Source: Actinomycetota bacterium (GTDB lineage: Bacteria > Actinomycetota > Thermoleophilia > UBA2241). Taken from it: DNA of 8,047 nt. The position numbers were made by a program, and so were the translations under genes. Below the pieces are notes generated by a model, which was not told where the DNA came from, searched no databases, and saw nothing but the letters and a program-made list of their open reading frames with translations. The DNA lies in the NCBI GenBank assembly GCA_003132645.1, contig PKYM01000183.1, forward strand, positions 3,819 through 11,865, given 5' to 3'. Every line of letters starts with the position of its first letter. Position 1 is the stretch's first letter. Of this stretch, positions 5,982 through 8,047 are shown piece by piece.

Positions 5982-5987
5982 TATACT
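5982..5987 (+). promoter_or_regulatory. TATACT -10 box, probable leaderless promoter of the MFS gene
   Basis: TATACT differs from TATAAT at one base and ends 6 bases before the GTG at 5994, which places the expected transcription start at or next to the start codon. No Shine-Dalgarno lies before this GTG, as expected for a leaderless mRNA. The -35 region is weak: GTGAGG at 5958-5963 with an 18-base spacer. Confidence 0.65.
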
Positions 5988-5993
5988 GCATCC

Positions 5994-7526
5994 GTGCCCC
6001 TGATCAGTCGCATCCGGCCCGAGCAGCTCTACGCGCGACGCTGGCAGCTGCTTGCCCTGACCTCGGTGGGTGCCTTCATGGGCCCCCTCGACGGTTCCAT
6101 CGTTTCGGTGGCCCTGCCCAAGATGGGTCGCAGTCTGCAGCTGAGCTTCACCGCCTCCATCTGGGTCCAGGCCGTCTATCTGCTCGTGATGGCGGTGCTC
6201 CTCATCCCCCTGGGGCGCCTGGCCGACCAGCGGGGCCGCGTGCACTACTACCTGGCCGGCATCGCCATCTTCACCGTGGGTTCGCTCTCTTCGGGGCTCA
6301 GCATGAACGCCGGCTGGCTCATCGGCAGTCGCGCTCTGCAGGGCGCCGGCGCGGCGCTGCTGGTGGCGACCTCCGCGGCGATCGTCACGGCGGTCTTTCC
6401 GCCCCAGGAACGAGGCCGTGCCCTGGGCATCAACGTCATGGCGGTCTACCTCGGTCTGAGCGTGGGACCGCCCCTGGGCGGCTTTCTCACCGATCACTTC
6501 GGCTGGCGCTCGATCTTCTTCGTCAACCTGCCCATCGGCATCGCCGTTGCGGCCTGCGGCTATCTGCTCCTGCCCCGCCACGAACGCGGCGACGAGCGGG
6601 CCATGAGGCCCGATCCCCTCGGGGCGGGGCTCTGGGGCCTGACCCTCGTCTGCCTGCTGGTGCCCCTGACCTTCGCGTCGCAGTGGGGCTGGACGTCGCC
6701 GCGCACCCTGGGCCTGCTCGCGGTCGCCGCCGCGGGCCTGGCCGGCTTCATCGTCGGTGAGCGGCGCGCGCGCGGCCCGCTGGTCGACCTTGACCTCCTC
6801 TTTCACAATCGCCTCTTCGCCGCCGCCAACCTCGCCGCCCTGCTCAACTACATGGCCCTCGGTGCGATCAGCCTTTTGACGGCGGTGTACCTCGAGGTCG
6901 TGCAGGGGCGCTCGGCGGGCCTCACCGGCTGGCTCATGCTCGCCCAGCCGGCGGTGATGGCCGCACTGAGTCCCTTCAGCGGTCGTTTGAGCGACAGGGT
7001 CGGCTCGCGGCTGCTCGCCAGCGGCGGCATGGTCATCGTGGCGGTCGGCATGCTGCTCCTGGCGACCATGCCGACCTCGTCGGGCCTTGTGCGGGTCATG
7101 GCCAGTCTGGGTGTCGTCGGGCTCGGCATGGCCGCCTTCAGCGCCCCCAACATGAGCGCCATCATGGGTAGTGTGCAAAAGCGGCAGCTCGGGTTGGCGA
7201 GCGCCTTCGTCGGCACCATGCGGGTCACCGGACAGGCGCTCAGCGTGGCCGTGCTGGGGGGGATCGCGGCGAGCACTCTGGGGCCGGCGGGCGGTCGCTT
7301 GCTGCTCCGCCTCGGTACGCCGGTGCCCGGTCAAAGCCACGCCGCCGCTCTGGCGGCCACCTATGTGTTGCATCATTACGCTCGTGGATACCACGACGCG
7401 ATGGTGACGGGCGCCGCGCTCGCCTTGGTGGGCGCGCTTGCCTCGCTGACCCGCGGGCAGCACGTACCGCAGCCCGCGACCGGTACGCCGGGACCGGCGG
7501 GCGAGGGAGCAAGCAGCAGCTCCTGA
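5994..7526 (+). CDS. DHA2-family (EmrB/QacA-type) MFS drug-efflux transporter
   Basis: This 510-residue inner-membrane protein should export drugs or other hydrophobic compounds in exchange for protons. It shows the early signature LDGSIVSVALP (32-42), motif A GRLADQRGR (74-82), the motif C region GPPLGGFLTDHFGWRSIFF (158-176) running into VNLPIG, and a second motif A-like loop GRLSDRVGSR (330-339). The many hydrophobic stretches fit the 14-helix DHA2 plan, and the length is normal for it. The C-terminal tail after about residue 486 is Pro/Gly/Ser-rich and should be cytoplasmic. I chose the GTG at 5994 because the first helix follows about 17 residues later and TATACT sits 6 bases upstream. 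The frame stays open back to an ATG at 5832, but that would translate the 22-bp hairpin into an Arg/Gly-rich extension with no family support. No TetR- or MarR-type regulator is adjacent. The gene is insulated on its left by hairpins and stands alone; the substrate cannot be predicted. Confidence 0.93.
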   Translation: MPLISRIRPEQLYARRWQLLALTSVGAFMGPLDGSIVSVALPKMGRSLQLSFTASIWVQAVYLLVMAVLLIPLGRLADQRGRVHYYLAGIAIFTVGSLSSGLSMNAGWLIGSRALQGAGAALLVATSAAIVTAVFPPQERGRALGINVMAVYLGLSVGPPLGGFLTDHFGWRSIFFVNLPIGIAVAACGYLLLPRHERGDERAMRPDPLGAGLWGLTLVCLLVPLTFASQWGWTSPRTLGLLAVAAAGLAGFIVGERRARGPLVDLDLLFHNRLFAAANLAALLNYMALGAISLLTAVYLEVVQGRSAGLTGWLMLAQPAVMAALSPFSGRLSDRVGSRLLASGGMVIVAVGMLLLATMPTSSGLVRVMASLGVVGLGMAAFSAPNMSAIMGSVQKRQLGLASAFVGTMRVTGQALSVAVLGGIAASTLGPAGGRLLLRLGTPVPGQSHAAALAATYVLHHYARGYHDAMVTGAALALVGALASLTRGQHVPQPATGTPGPAGEGASSSS

Positions 7527-7580
7527 AGCGAGGGACGCTCGGCCCGCGCCTGTCCCGTGCCCATTTTGATGGCCCGGTGG

Positions 7581-7586
7581 TACCGT
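7581..7586 (+). promoter_or_regulatory. TACCGT box, possible leaderless promoter of the exonuclease gene
   Basis: TACCGT fits TANNNT and ends 6 bases before the ATG at 7593, the same geometry as at the MFS gene. It is a weaker box, no -35 is evident, and the intervening GAGAGC could serve as a poor Shine-Dalgarno instead. Confidence 0.35.
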
Positions 7587-7592
7587 GAGAGC

Positions 7593-8047
7593 ATGAAGAT
7601 CCATCTTGTAGACGGAACCTACGAGCTCTTTCGCAGCCACTTCGGCGCCCCGCGAAGGAAGGCCCGCGACGGCCGTGAGGTCGGCGCCACTGTCGGTCTC
7701 CTGAGGAGTCTCTTCGCGCTCGTTTCAACGCCGGGTGTGACGCACGTCGCGTGCGCCTTCGACCACGTCATCGAATCCTTCCGTAACGATCTCTTCCCGG
7801 GATACAAGACGGGCGCAGGCGTCGATGCGGACCTTCTGGCTCAGTTTCCCCTGGCGGAGAGGGGCGTTTCAGCGCTTGGCATCGTGGTCTGGCCCATGAT
7901 GGAGTTCGAGGCCGACGATGCGCTGGCCACGGGCGCGGCTCGCTTCAGGGACCGGCCGGGCGTCGAGCAAGTCGTGATCTGTTCGCCCGACAAGGACCTG
8001 GCACAATCAGTCTCCGGGGTCAGGGTCGTTTGCTGGGACCGGCGCCG
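7593..8047 (+). CDS. 5'-3' exonuclease/flap endonuclease (Pol I N-domain type), 3'-truncated by the window edge
   Basis: The open frame gives 151 residues with no stop before the window ends. It matches the N-terminal metal-dependent nuclease domain shared by FEN-like enzymes and the 5' nuclease of DNA polymerase I, which trims 5' flaps and RNA primers. The start HLVDGTYELFRSHF holds the first metal ligand D7. ACAFDHVIESFRNDLFPGYK holds D57, R64 and K72. The segment EFEADDA carries the acidic cluster E104, E106, D108 and D109, and SPDKDLAQ holds D133 and D135. These are the positions expected of an active nuclease. The H3TH DNA-binding domain would lie past the edge, so whether this is a stand-alone enzyme or fused to something cannot be seen. 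The ATG at 7593 fits the family N-terminus; an in-frame ATG at 7569 would add eight residues (MARWYRES) and cover the TANNNT box. The MFS gene ends 66 bases upstream on the same strand. Confidence 0.9.
   Translation, partial: MKIHLVDGTYELFRSHFGAPRRKARDGREVGATVGLLRSLFALVSTPGVTHVACAFDHVIESFRNDLFPGYKTGAGVDADLLAQFPLAERGVSALGIVVWPMMEFEADDALATGAARFRDRPGVEQVVICSPDKDLAQSVSGVRVVCWDRR

Noticed and set aside
4075..5991. A 638-codon minus-strand open frame antisense to the whole lipoprotein gene
   Set aside because: It mirrors the GC-rich codon pattern of the real gene, reads as Arg/Gly/Val/Asp-rich sequence without domains, and runs through the 22-bp hairpin. The + strand frame has a lipobox, a Shine-Dalgarno and clear SBP motifs.
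5832..5993. An N-terminal extension of the MFS gene from the ATG at 5832
   Set aside because: It would translate the 22-bp stem-loop into an Arg/Gly-rich tail not seen in DHA2 transporters, and the TATACT box would then lie inside the coding region.
5730..7640. A 636-codon minus-strand open frame antisense to the MFS gene
   Set aside because: Its composition is low-complexity (His, Arg, Gln, Gly) with no recognisable domain, and it spans two + strand genes with strong family evidence. Long antisense frames are expected at this GC content.

Overview
The window comes from a GC-rich bacterial chromosome. Actinobacteria fit best: the lipoprotein has a long poly-Ser spacer after the lipobox, two genes look leaderless (TANNNT six bases before the start codon), GTG starts are used, and the intergenic hairpins are GC-rich without U-tracts. 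Placement below phylum is a guess; a deep-branching lineage such as Thermoleophilia would fit. I see no tRNA, rRNA, CRISPR array, insertion sequence or phage gene.

Left part (1-3953): the 3' two-thirds or more of a glutamyl-tRNA synthetase gene on + converges, with only 5 bases between stops, on three minus-strand genes. In transcription order these are an M20-family metallopeptidase/deacylase (2715-3953), a HAD-like hydrolase (1940-2662) and a membrane PAP2 phosphatase (1151-1903). Gaps of 52 and 36 bases suggest one operon. Middle (3954-4050): a 97-base divergent promoter region holds a perfect 14-bp palindrome, the best operator candidate here. It separates the M20 gene from a + strand SBP_bac_5 peptide-binding lipoprotein (4051-5748), whose ABC permease and ATPase genes are not in the window. 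The shared control region suggests that peptide capture and hydrolysis or deacylation of small peptide-like substrates are co-regulated.

Right part (5749-8047): a 245-base non-coding stretch follows the lipoprotein gene. It holds degenerate 17-base repeats that fold as two hairpins, then a perfect 22-bp stem with a 5-base loop, a weaker hairpin, and a TATACT box placed for leaderless expression of a DHA2-type MFS exporter (5994-7526). After 66 bases a 5'-3' exonuclease (FEN/Pol I N-domain type) begins at 7593 and runs off the end; it too has a TANNNT box six bases before its ATG.

Most of the window is ordinary chromosomal content, and I find no convincing new multi-gene system. The points most worth checking are the hairpin cluster at 5764-5889, the palindromic operator at 3996-4009, the paired leaderless starts, the HAD protein with an altered catalytic motif, and an in-frame 15-bp repeat expansion inside the M20 enzyme.
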